A DNA stretch of 64,000 bases. Origin: Bugula neritina (taxonomy: Eukaryota; Bryozoa; Gymnolaemata; Cheilostomatida; Bugulidae). Numbering within the stretch: the first letter of the stretch is position 1; each line of letters opens with the position of its first letter. Below, one piece after another: positions 50,301 through 60,776 of the stretch. The position numbers and the translations under genes are program-made. The DNA is taken from positions 1,178,001-1,242,000 of the forward strand of contig OZ037771.1 of assembly GCA_964035545.1 (NCBI GenBank), read 5' to 3'. A model generated the notes under the pieces. The model did no database searches. It saw only the letters and a list, made by a program, of their open reading frames with translations, and was not told where the DNA came from.

Positions 50301-53300
50301 CTATCAATAGCACTTTCTGTCTGTAATTTTACAGTTATTATATAAAATCATTTTTCTTTTTATCATTGAAAGATAATTTTAAGTCATAAGGTTATAACTG
50401 ATTCTAGGAATGTGGGGAGATGAAAGAGCCCAGTGAAGGGCTAGATAAGATTAGTCCTTGTAAGATGAAATGTGATTCGTTTATTGAGAAGTTATACTCC
50501 CTCTGCTGTCAATGCCTCATCCATGCCACGCTGCTGCAGATGAACAACTCTGACCCCACCATTACTAACCTTGACCTCCTGATTCGATACACCTGCTCCA
50601 GAACACAAGCTGTAAGTCTGTCTGTCACATCATACGTAATGTGTGTTATCATCGTATATGTGTAGTACAATGTGCATGCGATATCACTTCGCATGTAATA
50701 TATTACACAATGTTGTATTACAGTACAAGTAATATATTATATATTATGAATTGTGACATCACTGTAGGTGTAGTATTGTATTACACTTTGTACTATTACT
50801 GTACAGGTAATATTATATTGCAGCTAACTGCAGCAGTGACCGGTGTTTTGGCTAAAGTCAGATTCCACATAACTGATGAACAGTTCCTAAAGCAGATGTG
50901 CAACATTGGCTGCCTTCTGCACTTTGAGAGTTTACTTAGCTGTCATGGTAGTGAGCAAGGTGGGTGTGTCATGACAATGAGCAAGGTGGGTGTGTCACGG
51001 TAGTGAGCAAGGCGGGTGTGTCACGGCAGTGAGCAAGGTGGGTGTGTCACGACAGTGAACAAGGCGGGTGTGTCATGATGCTGAGCAAGGTGGGTGTGTC
51101 ATGATAGTGAGCAAGGTGGGTGTGTCACGGCAATGAGCAAGGTGGGTGTGTCATGATAATGAGCAAGGTGGGTGTCTGTTATATTGTCAGGCATTAATAA
51201 TATTTTAAAGTTTTATAATTCAATTATTTTGAAGTATAATTTTGCTTCTCGCTGGTATGTTACTATGCAGCTGGTATCCCTTCTGTGATTGGTGCGTATT
51301 TTTTTATGTTTATACAAGTATTTTGACTTTTCATGCCAAGTAAAAAGGGTAGCAAATGTATATTAGCATGAATTTTAATAAAATAATGTTTATCTAGTTT
51401 ATTTAATTATACCAAGAATCTTATTTGAGAGTTGGAGTTATCATCTCTGCCTTGTTTTAGGTATGCTAGAAGATTTTGTTGTTGGAATGCAGTCCTTGTT
51501 GGATGTGAAGTTTAGATTTTCGGAAAGTATGTCCGCCACTGATGACTACATGGAAAATCAGCCTGTGGTAACTGGTAACAGGTACTTGTCATTGTCTTAC
51601 TTTACTTGTCAATAAATGTCAGTACATGTCATGTGTCAGTACATGTCATGTGTCAGTACATGACATAGTAGGCAAGTGGCAAACAGTAACATATACTTGT
51701 CATAGCTCAGTGGTGCCAAGTTTTTGCTTATATATTACATGAAACTGCAGATAAATCTTATTATCTGTGGTGTCAAGAATATCGTTCTCTTTGACAGGTT
51801 GAGTCTGTGTGTGACTATGCCACTCCCCTCTGTAGCCTTTAGGCTCCTCCCACAATCTCTCCAGGACGGGCAGACTTTCAAGGTCGTGCCTGTCATGTTT
51901 AATATTGGAATCAACGAAACAGCTACCGTAGCAGAAAGGTATACAGCAGCTTAATATTATACTATGTTACAGACTGATGCTGTCAATACTTAATATTATA
52001 CTATGTTACAGACTGAGGCTGCCAATACTTAATATTATACTATGTTACAGACTGATGCTGTCAATACTTAATGTTATACTATGTTATAGACTGATGCTGT
52101 CAATACTTAATGTTATACTATGTTATAGACTGATGCTGTCAATACTTAATATTATACTATGTTACAGACTGATGCTGTCAATACTTAATATTATACTATG
52201 TTACAGACTGAGGCTGCCAATACTTAATATTATACTATGTTATAGACTGATGCTGTCATTACTTAATATTATGCTATGTTACAGACTGATGCTGTCAATA
52301 CTTGTTAGTCTGATTCCTTCTTTCTCTGCCCTGATCTTTTTGTCCCTTTATCTGTTAACTCTTAGTTATATGTTGAGACAGTAGCAGTTAGTTTCACACG
52401 GAGGCAAGGGTATAAGGTTTATTATGAGAGAAGAGACCCCCGTACACGTGTAACTCATGTAGCATTTTACTAACAGTGTTGGAAGTACTGCACTTCAAGA
52501 CAAGATCAACCTGATGGGCTTTGACTTGCTCACTGACTACTACGTGGAGTATGAGAGACTGTTTGGCAGCGTAGACAGCACCCTCAACTCCCGCTACTCC
52601 GTTGACGAGCTGCTTGTCAAACTCTCACAGAATGTTCACGACAATAAGAAGAAAAATGTAGACATTCTGCAAATTTCTGCCGAGGTATAAATAAAAGCTA
52701 TATATGCCTGCTGTCAGTGAGTGCTGTCAGTGGGTGATGTCAGTGGGTGCTGCCAGTTAATGTGCTGCTAAAAGTCTTCATGTACAGATAGTGTGTTCAG
52801 TCTAGTAAATGTTGAGATTTTAAAGGTCTGTGGCTGTGTTTAGTAGTACTAGATTCTGTTAGAATTTCACATGTAATCTCTTAGATTAATCTTTTATTTC
52901 CTTGAAAAAAGGAAATTAGCAAGTTCAGTTTTATGTGTCTTTATTTTCTAACCTGAAATAATTTGTTGATGAATGGCTGCACTTTGCTTGTACCCAAATT
53001 GCTATACACCGACACATTGTATTAAGATGGCGACTATTAATAACAAGGGCAGTAGCTGTATTCTAGTGAGATTACAGCTAATGTGATTACAACTTATAAC
53101 TTATGTACTTCTTGTCATTCAGATCTGCAGGAAGTTGAACTGTGTGCGTTTCACGAGCTGCAAGAGTGCCAAGGACAGGACGGCCATGTCAGTCACACTG
53201 GAAGAGTGCAGAATACTGCAACAGGAACATGAGTTATCTCCCCATATATTTGAGAAAGCCGTTTCTTGCCTGAGAAGGTGAGTTCTGTTGCTATACTGTA

Positions 53301-55680
53301 GAGGAAGTGATGATGTATATTATACAGTGAGGGTGTATATTATACAGTGAGGGTGTATATTATACAGTGAGAGTGTATATTATACAGTGAGAGTGTATAT
53401 TATACAGTGAGGGTGTATATTATACAGTGAGAGTGTATATTATACAGTGAGGGTGTATATTATACAGTGAGGGTGTATATTATACAGTGAGAGTGTATAT
53501 TATACAGTGAGGGTGTATATTATACAGTGAGGGTGTATATTATACAGTGAGAGTGTATATTATACAGTGAGGGTGTATATTATACAGTGAGAGTGTATAT
53601 TATACAGTGAGGGTGTATATTATACAGTGAGAGTGTATATTATACAGTGAGAGTGTATATTATACAGTGAGAGTGTATATTATACAGTGAGAGTGTATAT
53701 TATACAGTGAGAGTGTATATTATACAGTGAGAGTGTATATTATACAGTGAGAGTGTATATTATACAGTGAGGGTGTATGTTATACAGTGAGGGTGTATGT
53801 TATACAGTGAGAGTGTATATTATACAGTGAGAGTGTATATTATACAGTGAGAGTGTATATTATACAGTGAGGGTGTATATTATACAGTGAGAGTGTATAT
53901 TATACAGTGAGGGAGTATATTATACAGTGAGAGTGTATATTATACAGTGAGAGTGTATATTATACAGTGAGGGTGTATATTATACAGTGAGGGTGTATAT
54001 TATACAGTGAGAGTGTATATTATACAGTGAGGGAGTATATTATACAGTGAGAGTGTATACTATACAGTGAGAGTGTATATTATACAGTGAGAGTGTATAT
54101 TATACAGTGAGAGTGTATATTATACAGTGAGAGTGTATATTATACAGTGAGGGTGTATATTATACAGTGAGGGAGTATATTATACAGTGAGGGTGTATAT
54201 TATACAGTGAGGGTGTATATTATACAGTGAGGGAGTATATTATACAGTGAGGGTGTATATTATACAGTGAGGGTGTATATTATACAGTGAGAGTGTATAT
54301 TATACAGTGAGAGAGTATATTATACAGTGAGAGTGTATATTATACAGTGAGGGTGTATATTATACAGTGAGAGTGTATATTATACAGTGAGGGTGTATAT
54401 TATACAGTGAGAGTCTATATTATACAGTGAGGGTGTATATTATACAGTGAGGGTGTATATTATACAGTGAGGGTGTATATTATACAGTGAAAGTCTATAT
54501 TATACAGTGAGAGTGTATATTATACAGTGAGGGTGTATATTATACAGTGAGGGTGTATATTATACAGTGAGAGTGTATATTATACAGTGAGAGTGTATAT
54601 TATACAGTAAGAGTGTATATTATACAGTGAGGGTGTATATTATACAGTGAGGGTGTATATTATACAGTGAGAGTGTATATTATACAGTGAGAGTGTATAT
54701 TATACAGTAAGAGTGTATATTATACAGTGAGGGTGTATATTATACAGTGAGGGTGTATATTATACAGTGAGGGAGTATATTATACAGTGAGGGTGTATAT
54801 TATACAGTGAGGGAGTATATTATACAGTGAGAGTGTATATTATACAGTGAGGGTGTATATTATACAGTGAGAGTGTATATTATACAGTGAGGGTGTATAT
54901 TATACAGTGAGAGTCTATATTATACAGTGAGGGTGTATATTATACAGTGAGGGTGTATATTATACAGTGAGGGTGTATATTATACAGTGAGAGTGTATAT
55001 TATACAGTGAGAGTGTATATTATACAGTGAGGGTGTATATTATACAGTGAGGGTGTATATTATACAGTGAGGGTGTATATTATACAGTGAGAGTGTATAT
55101 TATACAGTGAGAGTGTATATTATACAGTGAGGGTGTATATTATACAGTGAGAGTGTATATTATACAGTGATGATGTATATTATACAGTGAGAGTGTATAT
55201 TATACAGTGAGAGTGTATATTATACAGTGAGAGTGTATATTATACAGTAAGAGTGTATATTATACAGTGAGGGTGTATATTATACAGTGAGGGTGTATAT
55301 TATACAGTGAGGGTGTATATTATACAGTGAGGGTGTATATTATACAGTGAGAGTGTATATTATACAGTGATGATGTATATTATACAGTGAGGGTGTATAT
55401 TATACAGTGAGGGTGTATATTATACAGTGAGGGTGTATATTATACAGTGAGGGTGTATATTATACAGTGAGGGTGTATATTATACAGTGAGAGTATATAT
55501 TATACAGTGAGGGAGTATATTATACAGTGAGAGTGTATATTATACAGTGAGGGAGTACGCAGACAGAACTCCTTCAAGAACACAGGTCAGATGGGTTACG
55601 CATTCAGCAGCTTCCAACTCTTCACGTTTCCCAAGGCGTATCGACCCCCCACAGGCACGTATGGTAAAGCTGACACATAG
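44392..55680 (+). CDS. INPP4A: INPP4-type inositol polyphosphate 4-phosphatase with N-terminal PH-like domain
   Basis: INPP4 enzymes remove the 4-phosphate of PtdIns(3,4)P2 in endosomal and plasma-membrane signalling. Exons: 44392-44515, 44627-44691, 44803-44893, 45584-45766, 45894-45932, 46312-46541, 46821-46894, 47532-47745, 48119-48213, 48423-48480, 48845-49058, 49159-49304, 49465-49593, 49833-50063, 50408-50611, 50824-50947, 51461-51581, 51798-51938, 52477-52684, 53123-53277, 55548-55680. Phases close; 992 aa (human INPP4A about 977). Residues about 20-150 look like a PH domain ([36 protein letters not shown]). A C2-like region follows at about 165-290. The conserved middle contains NLHINRMLV and MFNIGINE. 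The catalytic CX5R loop CKSAKDRT is at residues 910-917. The C-terminus keeps [14 protein letters not shown]. The symbol is a family-level choice; A and B types cannot be separated here. Intron 20 is a 2.2-kb repeat that contains the exon 21 acceptor. Confidence 0.93.
45105..45570. repeat. 32-bp minisatellite in INPP4 intron 3
   Basis: About 14 copies of AGTGTGTAGAGACAGTATAT plus TGTGTGTAGCTA, ending 14 bases before the exon 4 acceptor. One copy carries a 2-bp insertion near 45419. Confidence 0.95.
45995..46142. repeat. ACACATAC-type repeat in INPP4 intron 5
   Basis: Degenerate CACACATACACA units of mixed length. Confidence 0.9.
48235..48420. repeat. Two tandem repeats in INPP4 intron 9
   Basis: Three copies of ATATGTTATTATATATAACT plus CTGTCACT, followed by GTTACTTAGTTATTACTTA-type units that run up to the exon 10 acceptor at 48423. 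Confidence 0.85.
49370..49460. repeat. 24-bp GTGTTACCTGTTACCATACT repeat in INPP4 intron 12
   Basis: Four units run to within a few bases of the exon 13 acceptor at 49465. Confidence 0.85.
49650..49815. repeat. ACATAGTAACACGTGACGC repeat in INPP4 intron 13
   Basis: Mixed 16-20 bp units with ACATAGTAAC cores, in the intron between exons 13 and 14. Confidence 0.85.
50105..50188. repeat. 15-bp repeat in INPP4 intron 14
   Basis: Five or six copies of AGCCTTACTTCCACT, beginning about 40 bases after the exon 14 donor. Confidence 0.9.
50941..51178 (+). repeat. 26-bp repeat spanning the INPP4 exon 16 donor
   Basis: Nine copies of TGTCATG|gtagtgagcaagg plus TGGGTG. The first copy contains the last seven bases of exon 16 and the real donor (gt at 50948). 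The third copy also keeps GT at the matching position; the others have changed it (for example TGTCATG|acaatg and TGTCACG|gcagtg). Confidence 0.92.
51271..51291 (+). other. Candidate 21-nt microexon of INPP4
   Basis: CTGGTATCCCTTCTGTGATTG lies between ACTATGCAG and gtgcgt. It fits phase 1 on both sides and would insert AGIPSVI between exons 16 and 17. It is not included in the 992-aa model. Confidence 0.35.
51955..52295. repeat. 39-bp repeat in INPP4 intron 18
   Basis: About nine copies of a unit with TATACTATGTTACAGACTGA and TGCTGTCAATACTTAATAT, starting about 15 bases after the exon 18 donor. Each unit has an acceptor-like TTACAG. Confidence 0.9.
53310..55557 (+). repeat. 20-bp minisatellite containing the INPP4 exon 21 acceptor
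   Basis: About 111 copies of a 20-bp unit, GTATATTATACAG|TGAGGGT. The period never shifts across about 2.2 kb. Variation is almost limited to two positions (GAG or GGG, then T or A). The final copy is the true acceptor: exon 21 starts at 55548 with TGAGGGAGTACGC. Every unit therefore carries TATACAG and the first six or seven bases of the exon. Confidence 0.97.
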
Positions 55681-56386
55681 TCTTCTCTTCTGTCTGTCTG
55701 TCTCTCTGTCTGTCTGTTACACTGGCCCTACTTGCCGCTGGCTGTGGTGGATGCGAGGTCTATTTTCTGTACACGAGTTACTTTTACTGTTTGCTATGTT
55801 TTTATAATGCTTGCAGCTAATGCCTCTTAGGGCCTTCAATATGCTGTTGATATTCTGTTTTTGTTGAACATGTTGTTTGTTTTTAGTAATCGATTTGATA
55901 TTATGCCAAGTTATTTTTATTTACACAAGTTTAGTGTTGAATGTAACTTGACTGTGTAAAATTATTTTAATTAATATATTGTACTCTTATTCAGTATGTA
56001 CTACTGGTGCCAGGGTAGGTAACTTCTGGTATATTTTAAAGTATTTAAAGTATTTTAATTCCGCATAACATGTGCGCAGTATCTAGTCTGTTTATACCAT
56101 ACTTATGTTTTATAGTATGACTTATGATAATTTTAATTATAAAACTAGGGTTTCTTTTATATAAACTTGTTTTTTATAGATTATGCAAACATTAAGTTAT
56201 GACCTTTTATATACACACCCAAAGTGCATATTGTTGTTAACATATTTATATTACATAATACTTTTAGTGCTGTAAGGTCAGCGGTTTTTATTGTATTGGC
56301 AACAGCGTGTTAAAAATACAGGAGAGCACAACTCTGATCACAAGCTAATCTCTGCATAGTAATTCACAAGTCTAGTAGTCATTCAC
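55681..56386. other. Convergent 3' region of INPP4 and ODF3
   Basis: About 700 bp between stop codons, without coding sequence; includes a short (GTCT)n run at 55692-55715. The INPP4 poly(A) signal is not obvious. Confidence 0.5.
56287..56292 (-). terminator. Poly(A) signal AATAAA for ODF3/CIMAP1
   Basis: Forward TTTATT reads AATAAA on the minus strand, about 95 bp past the ODF3 stop codon. Confidence 0.6.
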
Positions 56387-58982
56387 TCAGTCACAGTCAG
56401 CAAACACAGGTGTGACAGCGTACTCGTTGTGCCTTCTGCCGAATGAGAACGCTGGGGCACCCTTCTTGGTAGAATAGGCAGTGTGTGGGCACAGCTCGTG
56501 GCTGTGAGCTGCAGGCCCTGGCTTTATAGTCTTGTCTCCAGGTAGATGGCATCTCACTCCAATGGAGTACTACATAGTAGAATAGTATATAGTAATCATA
56601 GAATAGTATATGGTAATCATAGAATATTTTATATAGTAATCATAGAATAGTATATAATAATCATAGAATAATATATACAGTAGTCGTAGAATAATATATA
56701 ATATAGTAATCATACAACAGCATATATAGAATACTGTATAATAATAAAACAAAAACTTATATAATTACCTCTGGTGCAGCAGTTTTCACTCGACGCTGCT
56801 CTGCTGCCGGATATGCTGCCGGGCCCGGGGTCTGCGCATAGTCCCTTGCAAAGTTTCCTGGCAGTAGATAGCAAGTGTGTAGCACAGCATGATAACAGCT
56901 AAACCACACCACAAAATGCTCAAAGATGCTATATGTATAACAACTTACCTGTATATACTAACAGAGACTTACCTGTATATACTAACAATGACTTACCTGT
57001 ATATGCTAACAATGACTTACCTGTATATACTAACAGTGACTTACCTGTATATACTAACAGTGACTTACCTGTATATACTAACAGGGACTTACCTTTCTGG
57101 TTTCTAAAAGTAAGAAAGTAAGCAGGTGATTTCTTCAGGTCAGGATTCGCCGAGCCAATGCCAGAAGGTAATGCATAGGTGTTGGGTGCTGGTTTATACG
57201 CATCATCTTGTCGCAGTGCCTTCAGTCTTCTGCCCATTGTGTACTCCGGTGCCGTCCGAGATTTCGGAAACAAATATTTTTCTGGTGCATACGCGCCTGG
57301 ACCTGGTCCAATATGTTTGGTATCTATAAAGGTGTTTTAGTGTGACTGTATAATATTTACTCTGCAGGGTTGACTCACTGACTGACTAACTGTCTGACTC
57401 ACTCACTGACTGACTCACCCACTGACTCACTCACTGACTCACTGATTGACTCAATGGCTGACTCACTGACTCACTCACTGACTCACTCAATGACTGACTC
57501 ACTGACTCACTCACTGACTCACTCACTGACTCACTCACTGACTCACTCACTGACTCACTCACTGACTCACTCACTGACTCACTCACTGACTGACTATATC
57601 AGGCAAATAAAAAGATTTAGAAGCTATAAGCAGGGTGTATTATAAAGCATAGGTAAGATTGCTGTTGCTCTCCTCAGCTATGCTATCTTAATAGAGAAGA
57701 CTTAAAGTGACATACTGTCTTTGTGTCTGTCTGCTAGAGAATAGCCTGGGTTACAATCTCCACCTAGTCTAGTTTGGTTAGCTGCAGGTAAATATGCTGC
57801 TGGTCCAGGGCTTGCATACTTCTGACCTACAATCCATACGATCCAAATAGCTATAAAACACACTTTGTTGGGACACCAGCTTAAGTTGTAAACAAATATT
57901 GCTTCTAGTTCAACACGGTATTATAACTTATCATATTATAATATGTTATTTTTATCTCAAATTATTACTCTACACCATCTATAATGTATCTTTGGAATAA
58001 AAACACCTGGTGTTTTTATACACAATAAAAATTTAGACGTGATCATTAAGTAGTTGTAGCAACTTGCCATTTTTAACTCGTTTCCTGAGGCTATAGGCGG
58101 GAGCCCGCAGCTTGTGGGCTGCTGGGTCATGACCTTCATAGCCTGTGAGAGTGGGTAGCCCATATTTAGGACCGGGACCTGTAGCAAACACCACCACATT
58201 ATCTCAGCACATTTCTCTATGTAATTATACCACAAACATATACCCACAATTGGTTTTTATGTAGTCACTATAGGAGTTTTGCACCAACAATTATCACATG
58301 CATGTTTGACGTCATAACCTCTTTAAATAAGCATCTCTTTCCAATGAGAATTAAAACAGATATGGTAAGCATTGAAAATTAAGTTCCACTCAATTCTTTC
58401 AAGTATAATGAATCTGTTTTTCATATTATCTGTCATAAGTTCTTAAGCCATACATAAATTTTTTTAATTGTGTAAATTCATTTAAGAACTAATAAATTTC
58501 TTTTTTAAGTTGGTGCTCCTAATAAAGCAATCTGCAAGATGAATTTACTCATTGATAAAACAATTACAGATATACAAAGCAAAGGTGTAACAGAAAAAAT
58601 ATATTCCATGTTTACTTCTTCAACTTGTGAAACAAAAACACATTTTCATGATCATGATTTGTGCACTAGTACTTTCAGTAATTTTTTTTATTCTATTAGT
58701 ATTACATAAAATTAATTTATGAGCTCATTTTAGAAAATAAAATTAAGGCTAATTTTTGTAAAAAGCTTAATTTGCAACTATATATAAAGATGAAAATAAA
58801 ATGGGAGTATTTTCAGCATTACTATTTGGGTGTGTGTTATTTTAAGCAAGGACTCTGGATTCGCACAACTATGATCAATATTCAGCTATATAAATTTAGA
58901 GCAATCACTCACTGCTGCTTTTGGTAGTGCAGATATGTTGAGTTGGACCACACAGGTTATTGCCTTTATAATATCTGGCCAT
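56387..58982 (-). CDS. ODF3: Outer dense fibre protein 3 / CIMAP1-type sperm-tail PG-rich repeat protein
   Basis: ODF3 (CIMAP1A) family proteins carry sperm-tail PG-rich repeats and associate with ciliary and flagellar microtubules. Minus-strand exons: 58913-58982, 58068-58178, 57716-57826, 57093-57323, 56769-56857, 56387-56569. Phases close and give 264 aa (human about 254). PG-rich signatures occur in order: SPGPKYGLP, SPGPAAYLP, GPGPGAYAPEKY, APNTYALP, TPGPAAYPAA and KPGPAAHS. The second exon holds RAPAYS and the last ends AFSFGRRHNEY...FADCD. Exon 2 ends with a GC donor (AATG|gcaagt), which is needed to join exon 3 in phase. The exon 4 donor is followed by six in-phase copies of itself. 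The gene is convergent with INPP4 and divergent from the SLC18B1-like transporter. Confidence 0.93.
56570..56750. repeat. AATCATAGAATAGTATATAGT repeat in ODF3 intron 5
   Basis: Seven degenerate units of about 20-25 bp, immediately adjacent to the acceptor of the last ODF3 exon at 56569. Confidence 0.8.
56943..57092 (-). repeat. 24-bp repeat spanning the ODF3 exon 4 donor
   Basis: Six extra copies of the donor, exactly 24 bp apart: forward ACTTAC at 57087 (real), 57063, 57039, 57015, 56991, 56967 and 56943. On the minus strand each unit reads gtaagtcactgttagtatat then ACAG before the next gtaagt. The frame stays open through all six, coding GKSLLVYT per unit. Confidence 0.95.
57365..57597. 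repeat. ACTCACTCACTG repeat in ODF3 intron 3
   Basis: Mixed 4-, 12- and 16-bp periodicity of GACTCACTCACT. It gives a spurious Ser/Leu/Thr/His-rich ORF on the plus strand. Confidence 0.92.
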
Positions 58983-60776
58983 CTTTCAGTCTGGTGATCA
59001 GGCCATGTGGCACTCAGGAACAGAAAGTCAAGTGAATATTAGTAGTTGAGCTAACAATGCTTCTCTGGGTATTGTTGAAAAAATGCTTTGTTGAAAACCT
59101 CTCTCTATATCATAATATACGTTGTGCATTCCTTTTATTTTATTACTATTATATACATAGATTTTAATTCCTGAGTTTAAATTACACGTGCTACAGTAAA
59201 CAAGAGAAAAGCCTCAGTCTAAATGTGCATAATATTTATAGACATATTGTGAAATATAGTTTAAACAAATAAACGTGGCTGATTTGTCTTTTGTAATAAT
59301 AATAATCAATAAATTAAAAAAATAACTGAAAAAAAGTTCTTGATGCAAAGAACTAGGAAAATTATTTAAGAGGGGATAACTGTAAAAACTTCACAACCAT
59401 GGGACGTAACATAACATAGTAATGAGTGTTCAAACAGTTGCTATGCAAATGATATTATTTCAAGTTGAAAGAAATTAAACAGTATATCAATAAACTTCGT
59501 GCCTTGCCTACTTAGTACTGGCTAGTTTATGTATTAAAATTGTTGACTACTGCATTAGTTAACAGCACTGTTTGACAGCATGATTTAGATTTGACCTGTT
59601 AATATTAGAGATTAAAAACTGGCTGGACATTAGTTGATGCTAACTACCCATATCAAAGAATTTGGGCAGTTTTTGGTTAATAAGTCAGAGCAAAGCTTCA
59701 GTTAAGAGTTTAAGTTAGAATTGAAATGGAGGAAAGTATCAGCTGATACTGTAGCTTGAACATATTCACTGCTATTGAAGATCAATCATCAATTAATGTG
59801 GTTTAGAGCTGGATTTGAAACTAGATAAAACTGCTGGTATTTTTGCATGTTATTTTTAAAGCAGATGTCCTACTAAATGATCACTTATGTCATATATTAA
59901 TACATTACAACTGCAGCATTCAATTCTTAACATATAACTGTATATTAGAATTCTTATTCATTGATGACACTTTATTATGAACTTCACAGCTCTGCAGCAA
60001 TTCCACTATCTCTCTCTATTCATACATTTCTGTGGCAGCTAGAAATGGGCAGTACATTCGGCCCAACCATTGTTGACCAGAAAATATGGTGGTAATTAAT
60101 GCAAACTATGTAATATCTTATTTCCTCAATTTGTCTAGGAATATTACCCTACATGTCTGCTACCCCTTTGTGCATGTTTTATATATAGAGCATCATGCGA
60201 GAAGACCTGCTAGGGTTCAGGTCCTGGTCATCAAGGAACAAAGAGATTGATCTTGTGTAAAAAAGATTCTCTTACTAACTGACAATACACCACAATACTT
60301 CTATGAGTATAAGAAACATATTATTCCATTCCTACGGTTTGCCTTATAATACTCCATCAGTCTGAAGCTATTAGAATTTGATTCTGTGTGAAATTATAAC
60401 TATTTTATGCATTGTTCAATTTATTTAGCTCTGAGCCATTCTGTTCAAATCGTTAGTAATGCCCTATGAAGGTATTTAAACTAGAGTTAATTACTTGTTA
60501 CAATTTGGTACATTATAAGTTTTATGCTGAAATACTTTGTATATTGAGCTATTGCTTTTCTATTGGTCATTTGGTGATCACATGGACTTCAGTTTACAGC
60601 AGCTAGGGGACCACATACTCCTTGCATCTTCTGGATAGCTTTATCAGCAAACACGTAGCTGAAGCTTATTGCCTTCAGCTTTGAGTAGTTAATTAATATA
60701 AATTTGACTCGGAAGGAAAGCTAATTGCTTCTTAAACTTATTACTAGCTTTCAGCAAATTACGAGACTTATGTAGG
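58983..60776. other. Intergenic region between divergent ODF3 and the SLC18B1-like gene
   Basis: AT-rich; no exon, RNA gene or repeat array of note was seen. It should contain both promoters. Confidence 0.5.

Noticed and set aside
53310-55557. CRISPR-like direct repeat array
   Set aside because: Units are contiguous without spacers, the genome is eukaryotic, and there are no cas genes. It is a minisatellite.
57454-57645. Plus-strand ORF of SLTHSLTHS repeats
   Set aside because: Generated by the ACTCACTCACTG repeat within an ODF3 intron.
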